Source: Voacanga thouarsii
Lineage: Eukaryota; Streptophyta; Magnoliopsida; Gentianales; Apocynaceae
DNA length: 64,000 nucleotides
Assembly (NCBI GenBank): GCA_026120185.1
Contig: JANUWF010001819.1
Span: 372,001 to 436,000 of the forward strand
Reading direction: 5' to 3'
Below are positions 1 through 11,348 of the stretch, one piece after another. The stretch's first letter is position 1. Every line of letters begins with the position of its first letter. The translations under genes were made by a program, and so were the position numbers. Under the pieces are notes generated by a model. That model ran no database searches, was not told where the DNA came from, and worked only from the letters and a program-made list of their open reading frames with translations.

Positions 1-407
1 AGCTTTGAAGGTTTCCACCTTCCCATCTACTCCTCTCTTTCTCTTGTATACCTACTTACACCTAATGGGTTTTATCCTTTTAGGTGATGCTACAAGATCC
101 AAACCTGATTAAAGTACATAGACTCAATCTCAATTTTTATTACTTCATGGCATAGATTTGCATCAGCATCAGCAATTGCCTTCTCGTATCTAATGGGATC
201 TTGTTCCTGATGGTCTGGGACTAGCTCAAAAGCTTCTCTAGTCCATCTCTCCAGAACCCTAAATACTCTCCCACTACGATGAGGCTCCAATTGTACAGAC
301 TCTTAATCCTGTGCCTCTTCTTGTTCCACAATCGAGTTAGAAGAAGTTAATTCTGAAGATAACTTCTCCTCAAGTTCCTACCTAGTTGAACCTTTTATGG
401 AAGTACT
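1..407 (-). pseudogene. Copia-A copy 1 RT start and integrase-RT linker (broken)
   Basis: On the minus strand, bases 290-90 encode the conserved stretch before copia reverse transcriptase (MEPHRSGRVFRV, then an acidic DADANL segment, then the QVW motif that opens the RT domain). Base 1 corresponds to about 19595 of the Copia-A copy at 16178-25969, so RT leaves the window before any catalytic motif. Several stops interrupt the linker at 290-407. Reading by homology is clear; no function is expected. Confidence 0.75.
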
Positions 408-1157
408 CTAATCATCATCTAAGTATCTAGCATTGGTACTTACCAGTACTTTCTGCTCCTTAGGATGATAAACGTAACCACCCTTTGTCCCTTTTGGATA
501 TCCAATAAAATAGCATAATTCTGATCTTGGTTCCAACTTATCTCCCTTGACCAGTACATAAGTTGGACAACCCCATATCCTGAGATGATTCAGACTTAGC
601 TTACACCCAATCCACATCTCACAGGGAGTCTTAGGTACTGACTTGGAAGGCACCAAGATCAAAATGTATGCCACTATTTCTAGGGCATATCCCCAAAAAG
701 ACACTAAAAGAGTAGCATAAGACATCATGCTTCGACTATTTCCAGCAATGTCATGTTCCTTCTTTCAACTACTCCGTTCTGGTAGGGTGTCCCCGGCGCA
801 GAGAGTTGGGATACTATCCCATAATGTACCATGTAGTTTTTGAATTCACCAAGGAGGTACTCTCCACCACGATCCGATCATAAGGTCTTGATCAATTTAC
901 CTGTCTGATGCTCCACTTCAGCCTTAAACTCTTTAAACTTGTCAAAAGAATCAGACTTGTGTCTCATCAGGTAAATAAAATCAAACCTTGTACAATTATC
1001 CATAAAAGTGATGAAGTACTCAAAACTCTCTCTAGCTGGTATAGACAAGGGACCACACACATCAGCGTGACTAAGACTCAATATCTCCTTGGCTTTATCT
1101 GCCTTAGGGGTAAATAACCTTTTGGTCATCTTTCACATTAATGATAATTTTTCAATC
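408..1157 (-). pseudogene. Copia-A copy 1 integrase (broken)
   Basis: Two open pieces on the minus strand cover the integrase. Bases 1129-878 carry the catalytic-core start (HADVCGPLS, first Asp, and FMDNCTRF around the second Asp). Bases 728-408 carry the C-terminal part (FWGYALE, IWGCPTYV, LCYFIGYPKGTKGGY). The DRGGEY and NGV-E region between them (about 730-880) is interrupted by stops and a shift. The second catalytic Asp region reads DN where the relative at 20402-20833 reads DD. It would join element DNA to target DNA; this copy cannot. Confidence 0.75.
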
Positions 1158-1899
1158 TCAATGAGCCCAAAGACCTATATGAATTAACCTCTGAATCCTG
1201 GTTGAGTTGATATGACCTAACCTTAAATGCCAAAGATATGAGTCATTGACATTGGTATTTCTCTTCCTTGTCAAAGGTTCAGATTTAGTATTATTTAATT
1301 GATTGTTAATAGGGTTCAAGAAGAATAGATTCACATACATGTGCCCAGTACATAAATTTTTTCCATCTCTATTGATAGAAATACCAGAATGGAAAGATAC
1401 AGAATATACTTGATTTATTAGTTTCGCAACTGAAATCAAATTTTGTCGAACTCCAAGTACATATAAAATATCATTTAAAACCACTATTCTATTACAATAA
1501 AAAATAAGATCCAACTCTCCTACTACAAGGGCCCAAACTTATGCTCCATTTCCCACACATAGTCTATGTTTGCCCTTCTGGAGTCCTCTAATCTTTCTAA
1601 ACCCCTGCAAGGAGTTACAGATATGATCAGTGGCTCCTAAATTAACAATCCAAGTGAAAGTTGATCCAACCATTAATATAGACTCTAGATAGAAAATATT
1701 ACCTGTGGGGTTGTTCTTGACTTGAAGATCTAGACACTCCTTTTTCCAGTGTCTCTTTAGTCCATATTTGAAGCACTTGCCTTTGGGTTTATCTTTGGGC
1801 TGGGTTATTGGTTAGGACACTGCGTTCCCCTTCTTCTTCTTGAACTTTCTAGGCTTGGGCCCAATTTTAGAATATGAAGCCCTAGCAATCATAGCCTTA
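1158..1899 (-). pseudogene. Copia-A copy 1 zinc knuckle, protease and pre-integrase region (broken)
   Basis: Minus-strand bases 1514-1158 are an open stretch matching the gag-pre-integrase region (LDLIFYCN near its start, LWHLRLGHIN near its end). Upstream, about 1790-1720 encodes the nucleocapsid knuckle, but the second Cys of CX2CX4HX4C reads Tyr (CFKY rather than CFKC), consistent with a G-to-A change. The protease active site lies at about 1620-1660 and is interrupted. Same order as in the complete Copia-A. Confidence 0.7.
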
Positions 1900-2506
1900 G
1901 ATTATGGCTTCATGACCTTCTCTGCCATCTAGAGCTCCTTCATCAACTCAGTTAAACCCATGTTTAACTTGTTCATGTTGTAATTCAACTTGAACTGATT
2001 AAAGGAACCCGGTAGAGATTTGAGAACCATGTCCACTTGGCTCTCAAGGTCAATGAGAGCCCCTAAGATTTCTGCCTTCTCAAAATCAGCAATCATCTTT
2101 AGTATATGCTCTCTACTTATGCTCCCTCAGCAATCTTAGTGTTTATGATAGTTCAAAGAGCTTCCTGCTTTGCGAGCCAGCTCTTATCTGCAAACATCGT
2201 GGCTAATGATTGACTTATGTCATACGTAGTGGTCATGTGCTCGTGTTTTAACTGGAGTACATTAGACATGGAGGGTAACATATAGCAGTGTGACATTTCG
2301 TCAGTCTTCTTTCACACCTTCTCAGCCTCTCGCTCCTCGATGGTAGAACCATCCTCGATAACAGGGCAGGCTTCGTAAAGGAAATACTTATACTCTTCTG
2401 CTGTGAGTATTATGTCCAGGTTCCTCTTCCAGTCCACATAGTTTGGTCCCATTAGCTTATTCTCTTTGAGAATAACGACCAATAGACTAAAAGAACCTCC
2501 TACCAT
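1900..2506 (-). pseudogene. Copia-A copy 1 gag N-terminal half (broken)
   Basis: The start is the ATG ending at 2506, matched to the gag start at 22108 of the complete Copia-A. The first 64 codons are open (NKLMGPNYVDWKRNLDI, the usual plant copia gag opening with its N-Y-x-x-W-K signature). After 2312 the frame is interrupted by stops, although homology continues to about 1900. It would form the capsid shell; here it is decayed. Confidence 0.75.
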
Positions 2507-2787
2507 TTTCTGAAAAAATTGAAAATAAAAGAAAAAGATTTAGTTTGTGAAAACAAAACAAATTTGTGCACTTTATCAAAATTGATATTAATTTGGCTCT
2601 TAGGAAAACTGACAAAGCTTCTTGGAAAGATTAATAGTTTCCTAAGCTAAGTGTGTTAACCACCACAAATTAATTTTTCTTCTAGGTAATGATCTAGAAG
2701 ATAACTCCATCGAGGGGATGGCCATTTCCTCTCATTTCCTATGGACATACCTCACACTATGGCCTCCAATGTGGGCTGGCCGATCAT
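2507..2787 (-). other. Copia-A copy 1 leader, block nearest gag
   Basis: Noncoding leader of the minus-strand element, aligning with 22109-22373 of the complete copy, including a shared stretch on either side of GGCTGGCCGATCATAGTAC. Copia-B is inserted at its right end. No gene is seen here. Confidence 0.7.
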
Positions 2788-2792
2788 AGTAC
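2788..2792. repeat. Target site duplication AGTAC (left) of Copia-B
   Basis: AGTAC directly precedes the 5' LTR and is repeated at 11344-11348 directly after the 3' LTR. The uninterrupted site exists once in the complete Copia-A leader (near 22374), which proves the insertion. Confidence 0.93.
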
Positions 2793-4316
2793 TGTTGGGG
2801 ATATGCCCTAGAGTCAATTTGTACTTATACTATTGTCGTTTGTTTTATATAATAATATGAGGCTTTCCTTTCCATGAATAGTGAGTTTTGTTTTGTGGTC
2901 ATCAAGTACGTGACTTGATAGTAAAACCCTACAATGAATACAATGACTATTCTAAAACAGTTCATGATCGATTATTATTATTGGAATAATAATAAATTAA
3001 GATTAGTATGTTTGTGACTTGATGGCTATGTTTTACTGGCCATGCATATTTGTGATATCGAGTCAAAACATAAATAAATGTTAGAGAACATTGTATTGGA
3101 GATGACCCACTGTGAGAGTACTTCATGGAATATGTCATAAGTACTTTCTAGCCATAATAATATTGAAAGTCCTTCGACCTAAATTCATCATAGTTTCCTA
3201 CTTGATAAATTCTATATTTTGGCATTGTCTAAAGTTGTCTTTAACCAGATAATAAATTAGACTACTGTTGGATATAGAATAAATCAAAGAGAGGAATATG
3301 ATTGATTGTGAAGGAATTTGTCCCTCTCAATTATAAGAGAGATATCCATGGGCCCCTTGATAAGTTAGACTGTTAAAAATGCATGGCTATGCTCAAATAT
3401 ATCAATCTAAGATATTGATATCATTTGTTTGAACAGTTTACTATGAAATCAAGAAATAATTGATTAAGCTTAATAAGGATGACATGCTCCGTGCCTTATG
3501 CTTAATCTGGATATCGTGTGACAAAAGGACTAAATATAAAATTATGGTTTGGTTCAAAGAGATCACCGATCTTCATTTAACCTGGATAGTTATAATGTTT
3601 TGCTAGAAATCGCTTATAACTTGTGGGCCATTTAAATATAATTTAGGCACACTGCCAGTGTTAAATAAACATATAGTGTCACACAATAAGTGAACTTGTT
3701 AGGTTATTTTTCTGGTGACCAGATTCGATGAATCTGGAAATATGTCTAAGTTAATCGTACTTAGAAAATTTACCGGATACTATGAATATGGAAATATATC
3801 CATATTCGATGTATCTGGATGATGTCGAGATTATAAGAATCTGACTTGATAAATTAATTAGTTAAATTACCGAGATAATGGCAGAATCTTATCATATCAG
3901 TTTTAATTTAAATTTAAATTAGAATATAATAAGATATTATTAGGGTTGGACTCTAAGAGGTTTGGGGTTTTTTAAGAAAACCCTAGCCGTCTTTTCAAGA
4001 GTCCAATTTTTCGGTTGATAATATTCGTGCCATTCTCTACCAGAAGAAAAAGAAAAAAAACCTCTTAAACCCTAGGTGCTAGCACTCCCTGGGTATCGAG
4101 TGAGTTCGCGGTGTGTATCCGATAGAGGACGTTCGCATACTGCAACGTCTGGTGATCGTTCGGGTTGAACGTACAACAACGCAATCAGAATCGAAGGATT
4201 TCGATTACAGCAACCAGAGGTAATTCTTAAACCTTAGATCTTCTTAATCGTTTACTTGAGTCCTCGGGAGGGATTCGTGGATGTTTTTCGCGTTTAGCAG
4301 TCCACGAATCCTTACA
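2793..4316 (+). repeat. Copia-B 5' LTR
   Basis: Starts TGTTGGGGATATGCCC and ends in CA just before the primer site; 1524 bp against 1533 bp for the 3' copy. The two copies differ from the first bases on (TGTTGG against TGTTAA) and at scattered sites throughout. Confidence 0.92.
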
Positions 4317-4317
4317 G

Positions 4318-4329
4318 TGGTATCAGAGC
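4318..4329 (+). other. Copia-B primer binding site (initiator Met tRNA)
   Basis: TGGTATCAGAGC, complementary to the 3' end of plant initiator-Met tRNA, lies one base after the LTR end. This is the standard copia minus-strand primer site. Confidence 0.93.
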
Positions 4330-5637
4330 AACTTGCTAAATGATTAGGTTGATTCATCTGTGTTAATCGTATTGTTGAATACATGTATGATATGTATATG
4401 TGAATTTAAACGGTATATATCAGCATGTTCGCATGATTATGATTTTAGAATACTTAGCATGCAGACTGCCTGAATTAGGTTTAATATGTGCATCTTAGTT
4501 GCCTGATCAGACCAGATTAGTTGCAGATTGTCTGTAAATTGGTCTGTTTTAATATGATATGGTATCGTAAGCATGCTATCCGTCGTTCTATATTTGCGAA
4601 TTGTTTGTATTAATCGGCCATGATAATATGTTATCTGTATAAATATGATTAAAAGAACGCATATTGTCTGTAATATGAATTTTCACGGCGATGGTTACTA
4701 AGGGGTCCGAACGTTAATTTGATTAATATTCGGAAATCGGAAGGCAAAATCTCATTCGCTGCCCCCGGAGACCCCCGCAAGGGGCGCTGCCCCCTTGACC
4801 CTCGCCCGCTGACCGGCCAGCAGGACCTCCGCCAGGGGCACTGCCCCTTGACCCCGCCAGGGGCGTTGTCCCTTGGAACCTCAACTAGCTGTTCGTTGTG
4901 TGTTATTCGTTAGTGTTATTGATTGTAGTTGTGGATTTTTTGAATAGTGCATAGCATGGCCCGTTTTATCCCAATGTGATTGGCTGGTTACATTATGGTT
5001 GTTTTAAGTTGTAATTTTTAAATACGGCCTGCGTGTTGTTTTTCATTGTTGTAAAATTGTACTTCTTTCCTAGAATAGGAATTATTTTAATTTTACTATC
5101 AAATGTAAAAGAAGACGGCAGCCAACATTTACAACCAAGGAGGAGTATGCTCAAGGCATTAGAGAATGCTTAAGGAGTTCATATACCTAGATTGACCACC
5201 TTGATCTTCACTTTGCTCGTGATGATCAACATAGGTTATGGGCCATTCTATGTCACTTTTATTTATGTCTTGCATGCATATTTGATATGTTTATTTCCTG
5301 CTTACTACAATCAATTTTTTTTTTAAAAAAAAAAAGAGGAAAAAATTTAAGTGTTAAATGCCTTCCAAAATCAAACACTTGTTATTGCTTCGATCATCAT
5401 TTGGTCATTCCTACCAAAGTAGGATGCTTTTGATTATCTGAGTGAGATAAGATGGAAAATAGTTTTCCATATGTTTGATATGGTTTGACTTAACTGGGCT
5501 ATCAAAATGGTTTTGGGCCTAGGGCATTATATGAGATATTTTTAGCCGGGACATTTGATGTCTATCTCATTTAAAATTTGAGTTTTATTTAATTATAAGA
5601 TTAAAGCCAAAGCTTACTTATGATTAAAATAAAATAT

Positions 5638-5668
<31 letters not shown>

Positions 5669-5784
5669 TTCCCCACTACGAAACATCAAAATGTTGAAGT
5701 TTCAAAAAGTTTAAATGCTTTTAGTGGGAGTTTTTCGTTAAAGTCTCAAAAATTAATTACTTTGCATATTTTTGTATGTAGATA
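4330..5784 (+). other. Copia-B leader with GC-rich hairpin repeats and a TA microsatellite
   Basis: A 1.45-kb untranslated leader with no convincing gene. It contains three copies of a GC-rich hairpin unit at 4761-4880 (pattern CAGGGGCRYTGYCCCTTGA) in an otherwise AT-rich stretch, a poly-T/poly-A run at about 5310-5340 and a TA dinucleotide run at about 5645-5668. The short open frame across the hairpins (4719-4913) has no recognisable domain and is probably incidental. Confidence 0.75.
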
Positions 5785-6616
5785 ATGGCAACAAATAGTT
5801 GGAATAATTCATTGCGATCTGTGCTTGAGAAAGACAAGCTTAGTGGGACTAACTTTCTTGATTGGGCACGAAACTTAAGAATTGTTCTTAAGCAAGAAAA
5901 AAGGCTCTATGTTCTTGAAAATCCTATTCCCCCTGCTCCAGCAAATAACGCCTCAAAAGCTGAAAAAGATGCTTATAGTAAGCACAAAGATGACTCCAAC
6001 GATGTTACTTGCCTCATGCTAGCAACCATGAACTCTGAACTTCAAAAACAGTTTGAAGAAGCAGAGGCATATGACATGATTGTGCATCTCAAGGAAATGT
6101 TCCAAGAGCAAGCACGACAAGAGAGATTTGAAACTCACAAGGCGTTAAATGCATGTAAGATGGTTTCTGGCACCTCGGTAAGTGCTCATGTCCTTAAAAT
6201 GAAGGGCTATCTAGATCATCTTGATAAGCTTGGTGCTCCCGTTAATCATGACATGGCCACGGATTTGATCTTGGGCTCTTTACCCGCCGAGTATGACCAG
6301 CTTTGTCATGAATTTTAACATGCATAATATGGAGAAATCCATTACCGAATTGCATGGGATGCTAAAACAAGCCGAACCGAACATTAAGAAGAATACTCCT
6401 AGTGTTCTAATGGTTCAAAAAGGGAAAGGCAAAAAGAACAACCAAAAGGGCAAGGTCATGGCTAGTAAGGGTAAGGACAAGGCAAAGTCCAAGTTCAAGC
6501 CCAAACCTAAGGCCAAGACACCAAAGGAGGGAGCTTGCCACCATTGTGGAGAACAAGGACATTGGTTAAGAAATTGCAAGCTCTATTTGGAAGTAAAGAA
6601 AAAGAAGGACAAGTGA
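5785..6616 (+). pseudogene. Copia-B gag (one frameshift)
   Basis: The start ATG at 5785 opens a plant copia gag with the signature NFLDWARNLRIV near residues 25-36. The frame runs 177 codons, then one extra base near 6301 shifts it; the remainder continues in the next frame to 6616. The C-terminal part is Lys-rich and ends with a complete CCHC nucleocapsid knuckle (CHHCGEQGHWLRNC), so RNA-binding residues are intact. Roughly 280 residues in all, normal for a plant copia gag. Stop TGA at 6614 precedes the protease. Confidence 0.88.
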
Positions 6617-7969
6617 GACCGCCGCTTCGGTATTTATGTTATTGAAATTAATTTATCTACTTCTGATTCATGGGTATTGGATACCGGTTGTGGATCTCAC
6701 ATTTGTGTAAATGTGCAGGGTCTAAAAAGGAGTAGAGCCTTGGCAAAAGGCGAGGTGGACCTACGAGTTGCGAATGGAGCAAAAGTTGCTGCAGTAGCTG
6801 TAAGAACTTTTGAATTAATTTTGCCCAATGGGCTTGTTTTAGAACTGAACAATTGTTTTTATATTCCTGCTATAAGTAGGAATATTATTTCAGTTTCTTG
6901 TTTGGATTTAGAAGGTTTTGAATTTGTTATTAGGAATAACATTTGCTCCATTAATAAAAACGGCATTTTTTATGGAGATGCTTCATTATCGAATGGGCTC
7001 TATATTCTAAATCTTCGTGGATCTTCAAACATGTCTATCTATAATATAAATACTAAGAGATTGAAATCCAATGATTTAAATCAGACTTACTTCGGCATTG
7101 TCGTTTGGGCCATATAAATGAGAAACGCATAACAAAGCTTCATAATGATGGGCTTCTAAAATCGTTTGATTTAGAATCTTACAAAACATGTGATTCTTGT
7201 TTATTAGGCAAAATGACTAAAGCGCCTTTCAAGAGACAAAATGAAAGGGCAACTGATTTATTGGGCCTAATACATACCGATGTATGTGGACCAATGAATT
7301 CACATGCTAGAGGAGGATTTCAAGTATTTCATTACATTTACAGATGATTTCAAGCAGATATGGCTACCTGTATCCGATGAAACACAAATCTGAATCGTTC
7401 CGTAAATTCAAAGAATTTCAAAATGAAGTACAAAATCAACTTGGCAAAAGTATCAAAACACTTCGATCGGATCGAGGTGGTGAATACTTAAGTCACGAGT
7501 TTGACGAGCATCTTAAAAATTGTGGAATTATTTCCCAATTAACTCCACCAGGAACACCTCAATGGAATGGTGTATCCGAATGGAGAAATCGGACTTTATT
7601 AGATATGGTTCGATCAATGATGAGTCAAACCGATCTTCCAATCTCCTTTTGGGGTTATGCCCTGGAGACTCGCCGCATTCATACTAAATCGAGTTCCATC
7701 TAAATCGGTTCGTAAAACGCCATATGAGATATGGACTCGGGAGACAACCTAGTTTGTTATTTCTCAAGATTTGGGGTTGTGAAGTTTATGTAAAGCGTTT
7801 ATTATCTGATAAACTTGCACCTAAATCGGATAAATGCATATTTGTGGGGTATCCTAAAGAAACTAAAGGATATCAATTTTATCTCCCAAAAGAAAATAGA
7901 GTAATTGTTGCTCGAAATGGATTCTTTCTTGAAAAGGAATTTATTTTCAAAAGAATCAAGTGGGAGTAA
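6617..7969 (+). pseudogene. Copia-B protease and integrase (several frameshifts)
   Basis: Protease: the active site reads WVLDTGCGSH at about 6669-6700, with the catalytic Asp present. Pre-integrase zinc region: HCRLGHIN followed by CDSCLLGK at 7095-7220, after a shift near 7098. Integrase core: LIHTDVCGP (first Asp), a shift near 7340 at the second Asp, then SDRGGEY and NGVSEWRNR (catalytic Glu present; Trp replaces the usual Arg after it). Another shift near 7680 precedes the C-terminal part (IWGCEVYV, CIFVGYPKETKGY), ending at 7969. At least three shifts make this nonfunctional. Confidence 0.85.
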
Positions 7970-7980
7970 AATACATCTTG

Positions 7981-8066
7981 ATGAGATTCAAGGACCACAA
8001 TTAGTGCCTCGAACCTTATCAAGATGAGATTCAAGAGCCACAATTAGTGCCTCGAACCAAATAATG
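7981..8066 (+). repeat. 43-bp tandem duplication in the Copia-B integrase-RT linker
   Basis: The segment starting ATGAGATTCAAGGACCACAA at 7981 recurs at 8024 with GAGCC for GACC-type changes. The duplication changes the frame of the linker and lies just upstream of the open RT frame. It is absent from the related linker at about 61700-61760. Confidence 0.8.
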
Positions 8067-8191
8067 AATCTCGATTAGATGGCTCACAAGTCCAAGATGA
8101 GCCTACATCTATAGAACAAGGACCTCGAAGATCTGATAGGGTTCGTCAACAACCTGAGAGATATGGATTTCTCATCACTGACGATCACAAT

Positions 8192-9796
8192 GTGGAGCTT
8201 ATGGTTAATGATGAGCCCACTTCCTATCAAGAAGCCATTAAGAGTTCTGACTCTGGAAAATGGTTAGAGGCTATGAAGTCTGAGATGCAATCCATGTATG
8301 ATAACCAAGTTTGGACTTTGGTTAACCCACCTAAAGGTTCAAAAACCATTGGGTGTAAGTGGGTTTTCAAAAAGAAAACAGACATGGAGGGAAATGTGCA
8401 TACTTACAAAGCACGACTGGTAGCAAAAGGTTATAGACAAACTCATGGTATAGACTATGATGAAACCTTTTCACCAGTTGTAATGCTTAAATCTATCAGA
8501 ATTCTTCTTGCCATAGCAGCATATTATGACTATGAAATTTGGCAAATGGATGTCAAAACCGCGTTTCTTAATGGAAACTTACTCGAAGATGTGTACATGA
8601 CACAACCTGAGGGTTTTGATGATCCTTTGAATTCTAATAAAGTGTGCAAGCTTCAAAGATCCATTTATGGATTGAAGCAAGCATCTCAAAGCTGGAATCT
8701 TCGTTTTGATGAAGCAATTAAAGAATTTAACTTTATCAAAAATGAAGATGAGCCTTGTGTCTATAAGAAAACAAGTGGGAATGCAATAGTCTTTTTGGTA
8801 CTTTATGTTGATGATATCTTACTCATTGGAAACGACATCCCAACTCTACAAAGTGTAAAGACATGGTTGGGAAATTATTTCTCAATGAAAGACTTAGGTG
8901 AAGCTGCCTATATTCTAGGTATAAGGATCTATAGAGATAGATCTAGAAAGCTAATTGGACTAAGTCAAAGTGCATACGTTGACAAGGTACTGAAAAGGTT
9001 CAGTATGCAAGACTCTAAGAGAGGATTCTTGCCAATGTCACATGGCATTAAGCTCAACAAAACTCAAAGTCCTTCTACGAAGGATGAAGAAGAGCGCATG
9101 AACAAGATACCATACGCTTCCGCTATAGGGTCTATCATGTATGCCATGTTATGTACTCGACCCGATGTATCATATGCATTGAGCATGACGAGCAGGTTCC
9201 AGTCAAATCCTGGAGAGGCACACTGGACTGCTGTCAAGAACATACTGAAGTACTTAAGAAGAACTAAAGATATGTTCTTAGTTTATGGAGGACAAGAAGG
9301 CGAGCTAGTTGTAAATGGTTACACTGATGCTAGTTTTCAGTCCAACATAGATGATTATAGATCGCAATCAGGTTTTCTATTTTGTTTGAATGGAGGTGTT
9401 GTAAGCTGGAAAAGTTCAAAGCAAGACACCGTGGCCGATTCTACTACAGAAGCTGAGTATGTAGCTGCCTCAGCTGCAGCTAAAGAAGCAGTTTGGATTA
9501 AAAAGTTCATTAAAGAACTAGATGTAGTTCCTAGTATTGTGAACCCAGTGGATCTCTATTGTGACAACAATGGAGCCATTGCACAAGCTAAGGAACCAAG
9601 ATCACATCAGCAATCCAAACATATACTTAGACGTTTTCATCTCATTCGAGAAATTACTGATAGACGAGATGTCAAAGTATGCAAGGTACCAACTGATGAC
9701 AATGTTGCAAATCCACTGACAAAGCCTCTCCCATCGTCTAAACATCATAGTCATACCAGATCAATGGGATTACGGCTTATGCCAAATTGGTCTTAG
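8192..9796 (+). CDS. Copia-B reverse transcriptase-RNase H (open frame, 534 aa)
   Basis: The only long intact pol frame in the window. From the first ATG it encodes 534 residues, but the frame is already open from about 8050, including the linker motif RYGFLITD; the true protein would be part of a larger polyprotein. RT motifs in order: WVFKKKTD, YKARLVAKGYRQ, FSPVVMLKSIR, QMDVKTAFLNG (catalytic Asp), SIYGLKQAS, and LYVDDILLIG (catalytic YVDD) at about residues 206-215. RNase H follows: YTDASFQS with its Asp, DSTTEAEYVA with its Glu, and YCDNNGA with its Asp, then the terminal DNVANPLTKPL. It ends 14 bases before the 3' LTR. It would copy element RNA to DNA, but there is no intact gag, protease or integrase in cis. 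Confidence 0.9.
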   Translation: MELMVNDEPTSYQEAIKSSDSGKWLEAMKSEMQSMYDNQVWTLVNPPKGSKTIGCKWVFKKKTDMEGNVHTYKARLVAKGYRQTHGIDYDETFSPVVMLKSIRILLAIAAYYDYEIWQMDVKTAFLNGNLLEDVYMTQPEGFDDPLNSNKVCKLQRSIYGLKQASQSWNLRFDEAIKEFNFIKNEDEPCVYKKTSGNAIVFLVLYVDDILLIGNDIPTLQSVKTWLGNYFSMKDLGEAAYILGIRIYRDRSRKLIGLSQSAYVDKVLKRFSMQDSKRGFLPMSHGIKLNKTQSPSTKDEEERMNKIPYASAIGSIMYAMLCTRPDVSYALSMTSRFQSNPGEAHWTAVKNILKYLRRTKDMFLVYGGQEGELVVNGYTDASFQSNIDDYRSQSGFLFCLNGGVVSWKSSKQDTVADSTTEAEYVAASAAAKEAVWIKKFIKELDVVPSIVNPVDLYCDNNGAIAQAKEPRSHQQSKHILRRFHLIREITDRRDVKVCKVPTDDNVANPLTKPLPSSKHHSHTRSMGLRLMPNWS

Positions 9797-9799
9797 TAC

Positions 9800-9810
9800 A
9801 AGTGGGAGAC
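9800..9810 (+). other. Copia-B polypurine tract
   Basis: AAGTGGGAGAC directly before the 3' LTR: the plus-strand primer tract typical of plant copia elements (AAGTGGGAGA). Confidence 0.88.
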
Positions 9811-11343
9811 TGTTAAGGATATGCCCTAGAGTTAATTTGTACTTATACTATTGTCATTATGTTTTATATAATAATATGAGGCTTTCCTTTCCATGAATAG
9901 TGAGTTTTGTTTTGTGGTCATCAAGTACGTGACTTGATAGTAAAACCCTACAATGAATACAATGACTATTCTAAAACTGTTCCTGATCAATTATTATTAT
10001 TATTGGAATAATAATAAATTAAGATTAGTATGTTTGTGACTTGATGGCTATGTTTTACTGGCCATGGGTATTTGTGATATCGAGTCAAGATATAAATAAA
10101 TGTTAGAGACCATTATATTGGACATGACCCACTGTGAGAGTACTTCATGGAATATGTCATAAGTACTTTCTAGCCATAATAATATTGAAAGTCCTTCGAC
10201 CTAAATTCATCATAGTTTCCTACTTGATAAATTCTATATTTTGACATTGTCTAAAGTTGTCTCTAATCAGATAATAAATTAGACTACTGTTGGATATAGA
10301 ATAAATCAAGGAGAGGAATATGATTGATTGTGAAGGAATTTGTCCCTCTCAATTATGGGAGAGATATCCATGGGCCCCTTGATAAGTTAGACTGTTAAAA
10401 ATGCATGGCCGTGCTCAAAAATATCAATCTAAGATATTTGTATCATTTGTTTGAACAGTCTACTATGAAATCAAGAAATAATTGATTAAGCTTAATAAGG
10501 ATGATATGCTCCGTGCCTTATGCTTAATCTGGATATCGTGTGACAAAATGACTAAATATAAAATTATGGTTTGGTTCAAAGAGATCACAGATCTTCATTT
10601 AACCTGGATAGTTATAATGTTTTACTAGAAACCGCTTATAACTTGTGGGCCATTTAAATATAATTTAGGCACACTGCCAGTGTTAAATAAACATATAGGG
10701 TCACACAATAAGCGAACTTGTTAGGTTATTTTTCTGGTAACCAGATTCAAAGAATCTGGAAATATGTCTAAGTTAATCGTACTTAGAAAATTTACCAGAT
10801 ACAATGAATCTGGAAATATGTCAACATTCGATGTATCTGGATGATGTCCAGATTATAAAAATCTGACTCGGTAAATTAATTAGTTAAATTACCGAGATAA
10901 TGGCAGAATCTTGTCATATCATTTTTAATTTAAATTGAAATTAGAATATAATAAGATATTATTAGGGTTGGACTCTAAGAGGTTCGGGGGTTTTTAAGAA
11001 AACCCTAACCGTCTTTTCAAGAGTCCAATTTTTCGGTTGAGAACATTCGTGCCATTCTCTACCAGAAGAGAAAAAAAAAAAAAGAAACCTCTCAAACCCT
11101 TGGTGCTAGCACTCCCCGGGTATCGAGTGAGTTTGCGGTGTGTATCCGATAGAGTACTTTCGCATACTGCAGCGTCTGGTGATCGTTCGGGTTAAACGTA
11201 CAACAGCGCAATCAGAATTGAAGGATTTCGATTATAGCAACTAGAGGTAATTCTTAAACCTTAAATCTTCTTAATCGTTTACTTGGGTCCTCGAGAGGGA
11301 TTCGTGGATGTTTTTCGCGTTTAGGAGTCCACGAATCCTAACA
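9811..11343 (+). repeat. Copia-B 3' LTR
   Basis: Starts TGTTAAGGATATGCCC and ends CCTAACA, followed by AGTAC. It is colinear with the 5' LTR over its full length. Confidence 0.92.
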
Positions 11344-11348
11344 AGTAC
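11344..11348. repeat. Target site duplication AGTAC (right) of Copia-B
   Basis: Second copy of the 5-bp duplication; the Copia-A leader resumes immediately after it. Confidence 0.93.

Larger units (their letters stand above)
2793..11343 (+). mobile_element. Copia-B, full-length Ty1/copia retrotransposon
   Basis: Complete element of 8551 bp: 5' LTR, initiator-Met primer site, long leader, gag-pol, polypurine tract, 3' LTR and a 5-bp duplication (AGTAC). The LTRs are about 1.52 kb and visibly similar, differing by scattered substitutions, so the insertion is not very recent. Gag, protease and integrase are frame-broken while RT-RNase H is open. It is inserted in the leader of Copia-A copy 1, in the opposite orientation to its host. 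Confidence 0.93.
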
